From Chitinophagaceae bacterium (GTDB lineage: Bacteria; Bacteroidota; Bacteroidia; Chitinophagales; Chitinophagaceae), in NCBI GenBank assembly GCA_016786745.1, contig JAEUVS010000079.1:1-36698 (forward strand): 36,698 bases of DNA, written 5' to 3'. Shown piece by piece: positions 1 to 7,733 of the stretch. Each line of letters begins with the position of its first letter. Position 1 is the first letter of the stretch. Made by a program: the position numbers and the translations under genes. The notes beneath the pieces are model-generated. The model saw only the letters and a list, made by a program, of their open reading frames with translations, was not told the DNA's origin and did not search any database.

Positions 1-389
1 TCTTCCAGGCGGCTCGCAAAACTCAGCACGCTGTCGGCATCCGAAATTATTTTGTTACTCTTTGTCCAGATGTTCAGCAACACCGTGTTGGTGGGATCCA
101 CTGCGCTGCCACCGGTTGACAATTGCAACTCAGCAGTGTTACCTGCATTGCGGAGCATAAGCTCATTGGTGACGAATCCATTCGCATCTATCAGCGCATA
201 GAGAGGACTCGCCGCGGTAGTAGAATACAGTTGCTGCAAACCCAACGCAACGGCAGTTGCCGCCTGGTCGGATCCAAAAGCTTCATTGCGCGATGGCTGA
301 TTGGGGTTTTTAAAATCTTTCTTACATGCTGTTAACAACACAAGGCACCCCAGCAAATACTTTTTTATATAGGAATAAATTGTAGACAT
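1..389 (-). CDS. SusD-like outer-membrane nutrient-binding lipoprotein (N-terminal part, cut by window edge)
   Basis: This is the first 129 codons of a gene that runs off the left edge, beginning with ATG at 389-387. The N-terminus is a lipoprotein signal: MSTIYSYIKK, a hydrophobic stretch, then LLTACKKD with the lipidated cysteine at residue 22. After the cysteine comes a short polar linker (DFKNPNQPS), then a helical region with ATAVALGLQQLY and LLNIWTKSNKIISDAD, the type of sequence that opens SusD/RagB TPR-like helices. It lies 16 bp after the SusC stop on the same strand, the standard SusC-SusD order. SusD proteins sit on the outer face of the outer membrane as a lid on SusC and bind the glycan. 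The assignment rests mostly on the lipobox and position, because most of the protein is missing. No Shine-Dalgarno sequence is visible. Confidence 0.85.
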   Translation of the reverse strand, partial: MSTIYSYIKKYLLGCLVLLTACKKDFKNPNQPSRNEAFGSDQAATAVALGLQQLYSTTAASPLYALIDANGFVTNELMLRNAGNTAELQLSTGGSAVDPTNTVLLNIWTKSNKIISDADSVLSFASRLE

Positions 390-405
390 AGTGATTTTTT
401 TCGGG

Positions 406-3400
406 TTAAAATTTTGCAGTCAGTCCGATGCTGTATGTCCTTGGAATGGGCACAGAACCGAAGTCGATACCACGCAGCAATGTGCTTTGTCCACCGGAAT
501 TCACTTCGGGATCATATCCTTTGTAATTATCCCACGAAATAAGGTTCCGGCCGCTAAGCATTACCGACAGGTCGCTGAGTCCTTTTAACTTGCCGATTCT
601 GTAAGACAGCGCCACCTCACGGAGTTTTACAAACGATCCGTCATCAATTCTCCATTCTTCTATTGCATAAACGCCGTTGATCCACCCTCTTGGCAATTTT
701 CCCATTTGCTCCTGTTCAGCAACCTCGCCATTTCCAACGCCCTGGCGCGTTCTCCAGTCTGCGTTCCAAACATCAACTCCCTGCACGGCATCTAACTGAA
801 TTCGTAAGTCAAACTTTTTATAGCTCAGCTCACTCACGAGGCTTGCGGTATAATCAGGATTGGGATCGCCGAGCACTTTACGTAATGTGCCTCCTGATGG
901 AAGGCCGTTGGTTCTTCCCGGGGTGTACGACAAAACACTGTTCTGCACTCCCCTCTCTATCTGAAGAATGCCATTGTTCATCAACTTGCCACCGGTTTCG
1001 TCGGTTGCGAAAAAAGTACCGTAAAAAATTCCGATCGGTTGTCCTTCTATAATCGCTACCGGCGCACCTGCGTTTAACGAAAGAAGGGTGAGCGCCTGAC
1101 CGATGCTAACTGCCTTATTACGATTTCGGTTGAAGATGGCTGTTAGGTTCCATGTAAGATCGGTTTTACGAACGGGATTAACGTTCAGCACTATCTCAAA
1201 TCCCTTGTTTTCAAGTGACCCGATATTATTCAGATAGCTTGAAAATCCGGTTGTCGGTGCTACCACACGCGAAATCAGCAGGTCCTTTACTTTTTTAACG
1301 TAGTAGTTGAATTGAACGCCTATCCGGTTATCAAGGAATCCGAGATCCGCTCCCACTTCAATTTCCCGTTGACGCTCAGGCTTAACATTTTCGTTTGTGA
1401 GTTGCGAAGAAGATGTGAGCGACGATTTACCGATGTACGCGTTTGTTGTATAACTGTTCAACCGCGCATATGCTCCGATACCGGTAAGGTTGCCCGACTC
1501 GCCATATGCAGCACGCAATTTCAGCAGGTTCCACCATCCGGAGTTCCAGAAATCGGTACCTGAAATCACATAGCTTCCGCTGGCTTTAGTGTACACCTGG
1601 TTGCGCTGATCCTCACCAAACACCGACGATCCATCCACACGTATCGCTCCTGTTAAAAAAAGCTGGTTCTTGTATTTAACACTTTCCTGCAGGTAAGCTC
1701 CGGAAATAGATATCTCTGAACGGTCGTCTACAGGTTGCAATATTGTGCTGGCACCTCTTACTGTTTGCACAGCGGGTGCAAGACCTCGTCCATGAGCGAG
1801 CAGGTAGTCGTTCCTTTCATATTGAACAGAATACCCGGCCTGGGTTACAGAAACGAGATCGTCATTTATATCTACCTGGTAATTTGCGCTGATGTCGTGG
1901 TTTACCTGGAAGAATGTATTGGTTGCGGCACTCGCATAACCATTCTGCGTTTCATCACCACCCCAGAATGCAGCATTCACGTTATAAGCGTATGGAGGAA
2001 TGAACGTGGTGCCCCTCTGCCCGTAGTTGTCAATACCAAGCGTGTAGTTGATATTGAAATTTTTGAACGGAGTCACTTTCAGCGAAGCATTGGCGAGCAC
2101 GCGACTGGTCGTTTGGCGCTGTTTGATATCTTCTATTACCGAAACAGGGTTAACACGGCCGCGTTCCCCAACCGCTTTCAGGTTACCCAACAGGTCTCTT
2201 TCCCATATATTGTGAAAGTTGCCGATGATGTTAATGGAATTAAGCGGGGAGAAAAACGAATTGCCATCAGGTTTTTCATCAGCTTCGCTGTTGATGTAGT
2301 TGAGACCCATCGAAAGAGAAATCCATTTGTTGAATTCCTGGTCTATGTTCGCGCGGAAGCTGTAACGCTGAAAATCGGTATTCTTAACAATCCCCTGGTT
2401 TTTGAAATACGAACCCGATACGTAGTATTTTGTTTTATCGGTGCCGCCGCTGACAGACACATTATTGTCTGTTCCGAGAGCCGTTCTGAAAATATAATCG
2501 TTATAGTCGTAGCGTGTTACGTTCGTGGTGTTGGTGGGCAATGCAGGCGGGGTGCCTACGAGGCTGATGATATCCTGGGTAAATTCATCGGGCGAGCCAC
2601 CGAACTTTGTTGGCGAGTGATTCACCGCTACTTTTTTGCGGAGCTCACTCACGAGAAAGTTGGTAGAAAAATTTACCTGCGGTGCACCTGACCGTCCTTT
2701 CTTCGTAAAAATTTGTATAACACCCGCGTTGGCGCGCGATCCGTAAATCGCTGCCGCGGCTGCCCCGTTCAGCACTTCTATTCTCTCGATGTCGGCGGGA
2801 TTAATGTCTACCATCCTGTTCTGGCCGATGGTACCCACAAAATTTGCGCCGTCATAATTGGGAGAAGTATTTGTTACGCGTGTGGTTGCGTTGTTTACAA
2901 TTACACCGTCCACTATGTAAAGCGGTTCGGAAGATGATGAGATGGAACTGATTCCACGAAGCCTCACAGATATGCCACCTGCCGGATCGCCGCTGTTCTG
3001 AACGATCTGCGCCCCTGCTGTTTTGCCTTGCAGCGCCTGGAGTACGTTTCCTGAAGCGCCCTTGTTCAGGTCCTGCGCCGACAACGTGCTGATATAATTT
3101 CCGAGCTGCCTTTTTGTTGTTCCCTGCGTTGTACCTGTTACAATCACTTCGTCGAGGCCGATAGCATCGTTTGCAAGCGTTGCATTCAGCGTATATACAT
3201 CGGCGTTACTCACCTGGAGCTGCTGCTCGCTTCGCCTGAAACCGACGCCGGTAAACACAATAGTGTAGGCTCCGGCGGTAAGATTTGATTGAAGCGTGTA
3301 ATTGCCCTGCGCATCGGTAGCCGTGGCAAAATTTGTGTTGCGGACTGTTACGGTAATCCCCGGCAAACCGTTGCCGCCCCCATCTTTAACGGTGCCGGAT

Positions 3401-3495
3401 ATGCGAACCTGGGCGCCGGACGAAAATGCCGTTAAAAGGCAAACCGCACTGCACGCCAGTATTTGCATCATTTTCTGTTCGATCACTTTTTTCAT
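406..3495 (-). CDS. SusC/RagA-family TonB-dependent outer-membrane transporter
   Basis: The 1029-residue protein imports oligosaccharides (or other large nutrients) across the outer membrane using TonB energy, with the SusD partner encoded next. Domain order: signal peptide (about 1-29, ending SSGAQ), carboxypeptidase-regulatory-like beta-sandwich (about 31-108), the SusC hallmark LDEVIVTG at 114-121, a plug domain (about 125-245) with SEPLYIVDGV at 189-198, then a long beta-barrel ending YSIGLTAKF with a terminal Phe, as outer-membrane barrels do. Length is normal for the family. Met9 or Met10 could also serve as start; Met1 gives the better charged n-region. It follows the DeoR gene by only 19 bp and precedes susD by 16 bp, so the three are probably one transcript. 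The substrate cannot be read from the sequence. Confidence 0.95.
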   Translation of the reverse strand: MKKVIEQKMMQILACSAVCLLTAFSSGAQVRISGTVKDGGGNGLPGITVTVRNTNFATATDAQGNYTLQSNLTAGAYTIVFTGVGFRRSEQQLQVSNADVYTLNATLANDAIGLDEVIVTGTTQGTTKRQLGNYISTLSAQDLNKGASGNVLQALQGKTAGAQIVQNSGDPAGGISVRLRGISSISSSSEPLYIVDGVIVNNATTRVTNTSPNYDGANFVGTIGQNRMVDINPADIERIEVLNGAAAAAIYGSRANAGVIQIFTKKGRSGAPQVNFSTNFLVSELRKKVAVNHSPTKFGGSPDEFTQDIISLVGTPPALPTNTTNVTRYDYNDYIFRTALGTDNNVSVSGGTDKTKYYVSGSYFKNQGIVKNTDFQRYSFRANIDQEFNKWISLSMGLNYINSEADEKPDGNSFFSPLNSINIIGNFHNIWERDLLGNLKAVGERGRVNPVSVIEDIKQRQTTSRVLANASLKVTPFKNFNINYTLGIDNYGQRGTTFIPPYAYNVNAAFWGGDETQNGYASAATNTFFQVNHDISANYQVDINDDLVSVTQAGYSVQYERNDYLLAHGRGLAPAVQTVRGASTILQPVDDRSEISISGAYLQESVKYKNQLFLTGAIRVDGSSVFGEDQRNQVYTKASGSYVISGTDFWNSGWWNLLKLRAAYGESGNLTGIGAYARLNSYTTNAYIGKSSLTSSSQLTNENVKPERQREIEVGADLGFLDNRIGVQFNYYVKKVKDLLISRVVAPTTGFSSYLNNIGSLENKGFEIVLNVNPVRKTDLTWNLTAIFNRNRNKAVSIGQALTLLSLNAGAPVAIIEGQPIGIFYGTFFATDETGGKLMNNGILQIERGVQNSVLSYTPGRTNGLPSGGTLRKVLGDPNPDYTASLVSELSYKKFDLRIQLDAVQGVDVWNADWRTRQGVGNGEVAEQEQMGKLPRGWINGVYAIEEWRIDDGSFVKLREVALSYRIGKLKGLSDLSVMLSGRNLISWDNYKGYDPEVNSGGQSTLLRGIDFGSVPIPRTYSIGLTAKF

Positions 3496-3514
3496 ACGAA
3501 CCTGTTTTGGTTGA

Positions 3515-4261
3515 TTAAATAACTTGAATGCCTTTCTCCTGGTATGGTTTTAAAAACGGGTCGTTCGGAGGTAATTCAGTGATCAGCGTATGCACGTTTT
3601 CAATAGGACACACCTGCATCTTTTGCCGTGTGTTCAATTTTTCCGCTATGGAAAGAACAACTACTCTTGAAGACGATTCGAGGATGGCCTGTTTAACCTG
3701 TGCTATTTCATAATCACTGTCGGTAATTCCGTGCTTCACGTCTATCGCGTTCACCCCGAGAAAACACAAATCGGCGTGAAAGCGTTTTATCTTGGCTACC
3801 GCGTCGCCGCCCACCGTTATCTGCGAATTGCGCGACACACGGTCACCCACAAGAATCACGTCAATGTTCGGATGCTGCAGGTATTCAAAGGCTGCCTGCA
3901 GGCTACCGGTTACGAACGTGGCTTTAAGATTTTCGGGGAGCAGCCTCGCCATCTCCAGGATCGTTGTACCACCCGTGGTATGTATCAGCATGTCCTGCCT
4001 GATCAGGGAGATAGCTTTATGAGCGATGATCTTTTTCTGCTCGAGCGAATAGATGTCGGCATGCGTAAACGCGTTTCGGAAAGAATTAGAGAGCGCGCCG
4101 CCATGCACCTTAACCAGTTTACCCTTTTGAGCGAGTTCTATCAGGTCGCGCCGGATAGTGTCTTCCGACACTTTTATCGCCGTGCTTAGGTCGCCAACCA
4201 ACACTTTGTTGTGAAGGTTTATCTCGTGCAGTATTAGTTCCTGGCGTTCGCTCTTTAGCAT
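3515..4261 (-). CDS. DeoR-family transcriptional regulator (first gene of the SusCD operon)
   Basis: The 248-residue protein has the DeoR layout: N-terminal winged helix-turn-helix (about 3-57, recognition helix in VSEDTIRRDL at 31-40, wing KLVKVHGGA) and a C-terminal sugar-phosphate-sensing domain. The effector loop is unusual: where the family has D-S-G-T-T, this reads T96-G97-G98-T99-T100, so the acidic residue and serine are replaced. It stops 19 bp before SusC on the same strand, so regulator and transporter are likely co-transcribed. The divergent gene at 4433 shares its upstream region, which contains a perfect inverted repeat (4404-4418) suited to a DeoR operator. By family knowledge it should be a repressor released by a phosphorylated sugar, but the changed loop makes ligand type uncertain. 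It is a distant paralogue of the regulator at 13453. Confidence 0.9.
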   Translation of the reverse strand: MLKSERQELILHEINLHNKVLVGDLSTAIKVSEDTIRRDLIELAQKGKLVKVHGGALSNSFRNAFTHADIYSLEQKKIIAHKAISLIRQDMLIHTTGGTTILEMARLLPENLKATFVTGSLQAAFEYLQHPNIDVILVGDRVSRNSQITVGGDAVAKIKRFHADLCFLGVNAIDVKHGITDSDYEIAQVKQAILESSSRVVVLSIAEKLNTRQKMQVCPIENVHTLITELPPNDPFLKPYQEKGIQVI

Positions 4262-4370
4262 CGAATTAGATCATTGGTAACCAAATTTGCCATCTTTTTT
4301 CATAAAACATGCAGATTCCTGCAATTTTATTTTACAATTCTTGCAATATGTTGCATGATTTGGCATTAAT

Positions 4371-4402
4371 TTTCGTTTCTAATCAGATTTTTCTTACCTT
4401 TT
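4371..4402 (+). promoter_or_regulatory. Candidate promoter for the transglutaminase-like lipoprotein gene
   Basis: TTTC at 4371-4374 and TACCTTTT at 4395-4402 are separated by 20 bases. This resembles the Bacteroidota -33/-7 consensus (TTTG, about 19-21 bases, TAnnTTTG) with one mismatch in each element. The same TTTC-spacer-TA arrangement is found before the AgaS gene. An operator-like inverted repeat follows immediately. Confidence 0.4.
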
Positions 4403-4403
4403 T

Positions 4404-4418
4404 GTTTCGTTACGAAAC
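4404..4418. promoter_or_regulatory. Inverted-repeat operator candidate (GTTTCG-TTA-CGAAAC)
   Basis: This is a perfect 6-bp inverted repeat around a 3-bp centre, directly after the candidate -7 element and 14 bp before the ATG at 4433. With four preceding bases, 4400-4412 reads TTTTGTTTCGTTA, matching 12 of 13 bases of 13282-13294 in front of the AgaS gene. The layout also recalls the TTCG...CGAA core of GlpR operators. Its position over the likely transcription start suits a repressor, most simply the adjacent DeoR protein or the one at 13453. Confidence 0.5.
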
Positions 4419-4432
4419 ACTTTCAAAACATT

Positions 4433-5554
4433 ATGAAGTTAAATTTTGACGTAGCCCTCGTTAGCGTGTTATTCACCCTCGCCGCATGCACCGGCAACAA
4501 AACATTCGTTAAGGTGAACGTTGATAACCCCTCCTTTACACCCGACACATTATTTGCATCATTCGAAGATTTGTCATCACCCAAATTCGCCGACCTGAAA
4601 ACGAAGTACCAGTTAGACACGATCTTTCACGGCGAAACTGACGAGCTGAGAAGAATCCTGCTGCTTAGACATTGGATAAGTAAAACCATCAAAATCCAAA
4701 ATGATGGCCCGTATCCCGGCAACGGTACCCCTGAAAGCATCCTTGATGAAGCATTGAAAGGGCACGGTTTTCATTGCGGGCATTACACAGCGGTACAAAA
4801 CGCGATACTCAACGCATACGGATATGTTACCCGCTGTATACTGGCAGATGTCGGAACGCCGGTCGACTTCATAGCGGGCGGAGGTCATCACGCCATTAAT
4901 GAAGTATGGCTGAACTCACTGCATAAATGGTTCCTTATCGACGCGAAGTACGACTGTCATTTTGAGAAAAGCGGCATCCCACTGTCGGCACTCGAAATAA
5001 GAGACGAATATTTTAGAAACAAAGCAGCAGACCTTGAAGTAGTGAAAGGCATCGATCGAGTGCCCGCAACAGTTTTCCCGGAATTGAATTACACACCCAA
5101 AGAAAATTATGCGAGAATATACACGTGGCTCAGCTGGGGAAGATACAACAACAGGTACGTGAACTGGCCCAATACAAATACTGATTTGATGGTGGTGTAT
5201 GAAGATGAATACTTCAAAACGCATACGTGGCTATGGGATGGAAAACCATTCTGGGGTTATAAGCCGGAACTGATGCGCCGCGTGCAGGACCGTAAAGCAA
5301 TTGAATGGACACCTAACACGATACAGTCGAATGTGTCGATACAAAAAGACCAGGCGACTATTGATCTCACTTCTGCCACACCTAACCTGCAGACCTACCA
5401 GATGAAAGAACCGGGAGGTGAATGGAAGGATATTTCGAAAACGGTTACTGTAAAACTCGACAAAGAAAAGAACGAAATAATTTTCCGCACGATGAATAAA
5501 GCCGGCGTCACCGGCGCAGAGCATCGCGTTCTTATTGAAGAATCTCGCGGGTAG
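4433..5554 (+). CDS. Lipoprotein with transglutaminase-like (papain-fold) domain
   Basis: The 373-residue protein starts with a lipoprotein signal (TLAACTGN, Cys19), so it should be anchored in the cell envelope. The central part has the transglutaminase-like triad in order: GHGFHCGHYT with Cys115, GHHAINEVWL with His152 or His153, and WFLIDAKYD with Asp170. A C-terminal beta-rich region of about 100 residues (from roughly 285) may be an immunoglobulin-like domain. Such proteins in glycan loci are usually predicted peptidases or amidases of unknown substrate rather than true cross-linkers. The gene is transcribed away from the DeoR gene and its last 23 bp overlap the end of the GH20 gene on the other strand. 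A membrane-anchored protein of the same superfamily lies at 27490. Function beyond the fold is unknown. Confidence 0.75.
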   Translation: MKLNFDVALVSVLFTLAACTGNKTFVKVNVDNPSFTPDTLFASFEDLSSPKFADLKTKYQLDTIFHGETDELRRILLLRHWISKTIKIQNDGPYPGNGTPESILDEALKGHGFHCGHYTAVQNAILNAYGYVTRCILADVGTPVDFIAGGGHHAINEVWLNSLHKWFLIDAKYDCHFEKSGIPLSALEIRDEYFRNKAADLEVVKGIDRVPATVFPELNYTPKENYARIYTWLSWGRYNNRYVNWPNTNTDLMVVYEDEYFKTHTWLWDGKPFWGYKPELMRRVQDRKAIEWTPNTIQSNVSIQKDQATIDLTSATPNLQTYQMKEPGGEWKDISKTVTVKLDKEKNEIIFRTMNKAGVTGAEHRVLIEESRG

Positions 5555-7733
5555 TTTCGCCCTGCGAATTCATAAATGTATCGTGAAATTGTTTTGTATA
5601 GGTTTTCAATTTTTCTAAATACTCTTCCAGTTTCAGATCCTGTTCATCAACAATCATGTAACTCAAATCAGGAGTACGATTAGCAAAGTGTCGTGTTCTG
5701 TCCTGCCGGAAAAAATATTTCTTATCGGGTGTTGACATTCCTTTTGGCAACGTTGTTTCTTCCCAGGTTTTCTTTAGCTCTGTATAAATTTTATTTCTTC
5801 TCGCAAGGTTATCCTCCACAATTTTTTCAGCCTTTGTAAGGTTACTATACACGTCGTCATAGCTCACAAATCGCGCCTTGTGCGCACGGTCGATTGTTCG
5901 CTCCAGTTCAGAAAGATCGAGATAATTGAGCGCTGTGTGCTTCACAAGCGATGCGATGGAATAATACAATTCAAAATCATGCTTGTTTTCCGCGCCGGCA
6001 GAAATATTTCGACTACATATTTCAATGGCACGGTTCATCTTTTCAATAAATTCAGGTGCACGTTTTACCTGGTCGGCGTACCGTGTGTTCCAGTATGGAT
6101 CGTATTCTATGGCATCACCTCTTGGCAAATCCGGAAGTTGCGTTTTGCCAATCTCACCATAGTGCCAAACCTGCCTTTCAAGCGTTTCAAAATAGTAATA
6201 CGACGCCTCATTCAACAGGTAATACAAACTATCCGCACCCGACGACTGTTTACCATAATAGTTGCGAAAATATGTCGACGTAAACTCATTGAGGTCGGGC
6301 TTTGCGGCGTTCCAGGAATATGCGGCGGTCGTTAAAAAACTCATCATCCATGCCTGGATCGGCAAACCGGAATCATCCCAGCTCGTACGGATAACGCCTT
6401 CGAAAATTCCTTTATTCATGCGGGAAGTGAGGAAGTGGTGAGAGTTTTCAAGATGACCCATCTTTCTCTCACCCTCATCTGTTTTCTTGAAAAAGTAAGG
6501 AAGAAACAATGGCTCAATACCCGGATTTGGATCATACGCAAACACGGGATAGCCCATCGAAATAGCTTGCTTCGCATACTTGAAGTCGTCAGTTTCAAAA
6601 CCGTATTCCTCCGTTAGCACAATTCCTTTCTGCGGAACTATTTTATACGATTCATTTTTTCCTCTCGTCCAGTTCATCGGGCCTTCCCATACCATCACTT
6701 TCCTGTTCTGCTGCTGCAGGTGTTTTGCCGAGTTGCCAACAAAAAGATGATAAAGTCCGCTCTTACCTATTTCCTCCATCTTTTTTTTGCATTGTTCACA
6801 TTCGCCGAGCTCATATGTTTCATCTGATCCAATGTGAATGTATGATGAGCCAGGCGTCGCCTTGATCGCGTCCTGCCACAAATCGAACAACAGGTCGTAC
6901 GATCCTTTTTTCAGGGGACAGAATTCAAAGTTGGAGGCCTGTATTTCGCGCAGCGATGCATACTGCGGCCATTTCAATATAAAACTCACATGACCAAGTC
7001 CCTGCACAAGCGGAACAATCTGTACGTGATATTTTTTTGCAAACCTCGTGAACGCCTGCATCTCTTCCATCGTAAATGCGCCAGGCGCGCCAATTTCCGG
7101 ATGACTCGGATAAGCAAATTTGTCTTCCCATTCCCACACAAGCATATTTATCTTGTATTTCGCCAAAGTGCGGATGAAACTCTCTACATATTCGCTGTTG
7201 TCCTGGTGATGTTTCGTATCGTAATGTACAGCCCTCACTTTCGTATCGGGCCAGTCGACAATATCTATCGTCCCTGCTTTTACGCCATCGCCTGTTTTTG
7301 TGAACAACTGCAGCAGTGTCTGCACACCGTAAAACAATCCCGGTGATGAACCGGCGCGTATCGTCACCTTCGATTCATCTATTTTCAATGAGTATGCATC
7401 AGCGCCTTTTTTTATATCGGCGCCTTTGCGTGTAAGCACGATCGCGCCATTGGCAACAGAAGATCCGACAACCGCTTTTACACCAAATTTTTCAGCCAGT
7501 TGTTTTACCAGTTCATCGGCCGTAAACTTATCTTCTGCCGACGAATTTTTGTCCATCGCCACTACAACATTGCTTTCCAGTTTAAATTCTGCCGTACCAG
7601 GCTTTACCTGTTGTGGATAAGGTATAATGTCGATTCCTGCCTTTGACAATTCGCTGGTTTGACCGAAACCTGGAAAGAAAATAACAATCAATACAGCTGT
7701 TTGAATGAAAGCGCGAAAATTATTTTTCATCAT
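5532..7733 (-). CDS. Exported GH20-family beta-N-acetylhexosaminidase-like glycoside hydrolase
   Basis: With the ATG at 7733 the protein has 733 residues. This start (MMKNNFRAF) gives a proper signal peptide ending FPGFGQ; the frame stays open to 7835, but that extension lies inside the upstream gene and lacks signal character. Domains: GH20b-like N-terminal domain (about 35-150, containing YPQQVKPG and FYGVQTLLQLF), then a TIM barrel (from about 165) with RAVHYDTKH and the GH20 catalytic pair in HIGSDETYELG, Asp304-Glu305, followed by a CEQC motif. The C-terminal helical part is long. GH20 enzymes release terminal GlcNAc or GalNAc by substrate-assisted catalysis. The start overlaps the upstream gene's stop by 14 bp, so translation is probably coupled. 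Exact linkage and sugar cannot be told, but a hexosaminidase agrees with the AgaS module nearby. Confidence 0.85.
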   Translation of the reverse strand: MMKNNFRAFIQTAVLIVIFFPGFGQTSELSKAGIDIIPYPQQVKPGTAEFKLESNVVVAMDKNSSAEDKFTADELVKQLAEKFGVKAVVGSSVANGAIVLTRKGADIKKGADAYSLKIDESKVTIRAGSSPGLFYGVQTLLQLFTKTGDGVKAGTIDIVDWPDTKVRAVHYDTKHHQDNSEYVESFIRTLAKYKINMLVWEWEDKFAYPSHPEIGAPGAFTMEEMQAFTRFAKKYHVQIVPLVQGLGHVSFILKWPQYASLREIQASNFEFCPLKKGSYDLLFDLWQDAIKATPGSSYIHIGSDETYELGECEQCKKKMEEIGKSGLYHLFVGNSAKHLQQQNRKVMVWEGPMNWTRGKNESYKIVPQKGIVLTEEYGFETDDFKYAKQAISMGYPVFAYDPNPGIEPLFLPYFFKKTDEGERKMGHLENSHHFLTSRMNKGIFEGVIRTSWDDSGLPIQAWMMSFLTTAAYSWNAAKPDLNEFTSTYFRNYYGKQSSGADSLYYLLNEASYYYFETLERQVWHYGEIGKTQLPDLPRGDAIEYDPYWNTRYADQVKRAPEFIEKMNRAIEICSRNISAGAENKHDFELYYSIASLVKHTALNYLDLSELERTIDRAHKARFVSYDDVYSNLTKAEKIVEDNLARRNKIYTELKKTWEETTLPKGMSTPDKKYFFRQDRTRHFANRTPDLSYMIVDEQDLKLEEYLEKLKTYTKQFHDTFMNSQGETTREILQ

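Noticed and set aside
1735..2691. Long open frame (318 codons) on the plus strand
   Set aside because: It lies wholly antisense to the SusC barrel, has no family motifs and an unnatural composition, and is a shadow of the real gene.
4274..4284. Palindrome TTGGT-A-ACCAA before the DeoR gene
   Set aside because: Five-base arms, unlike the TTTCG elements, with no second copy found; kept only as a chance candidate.
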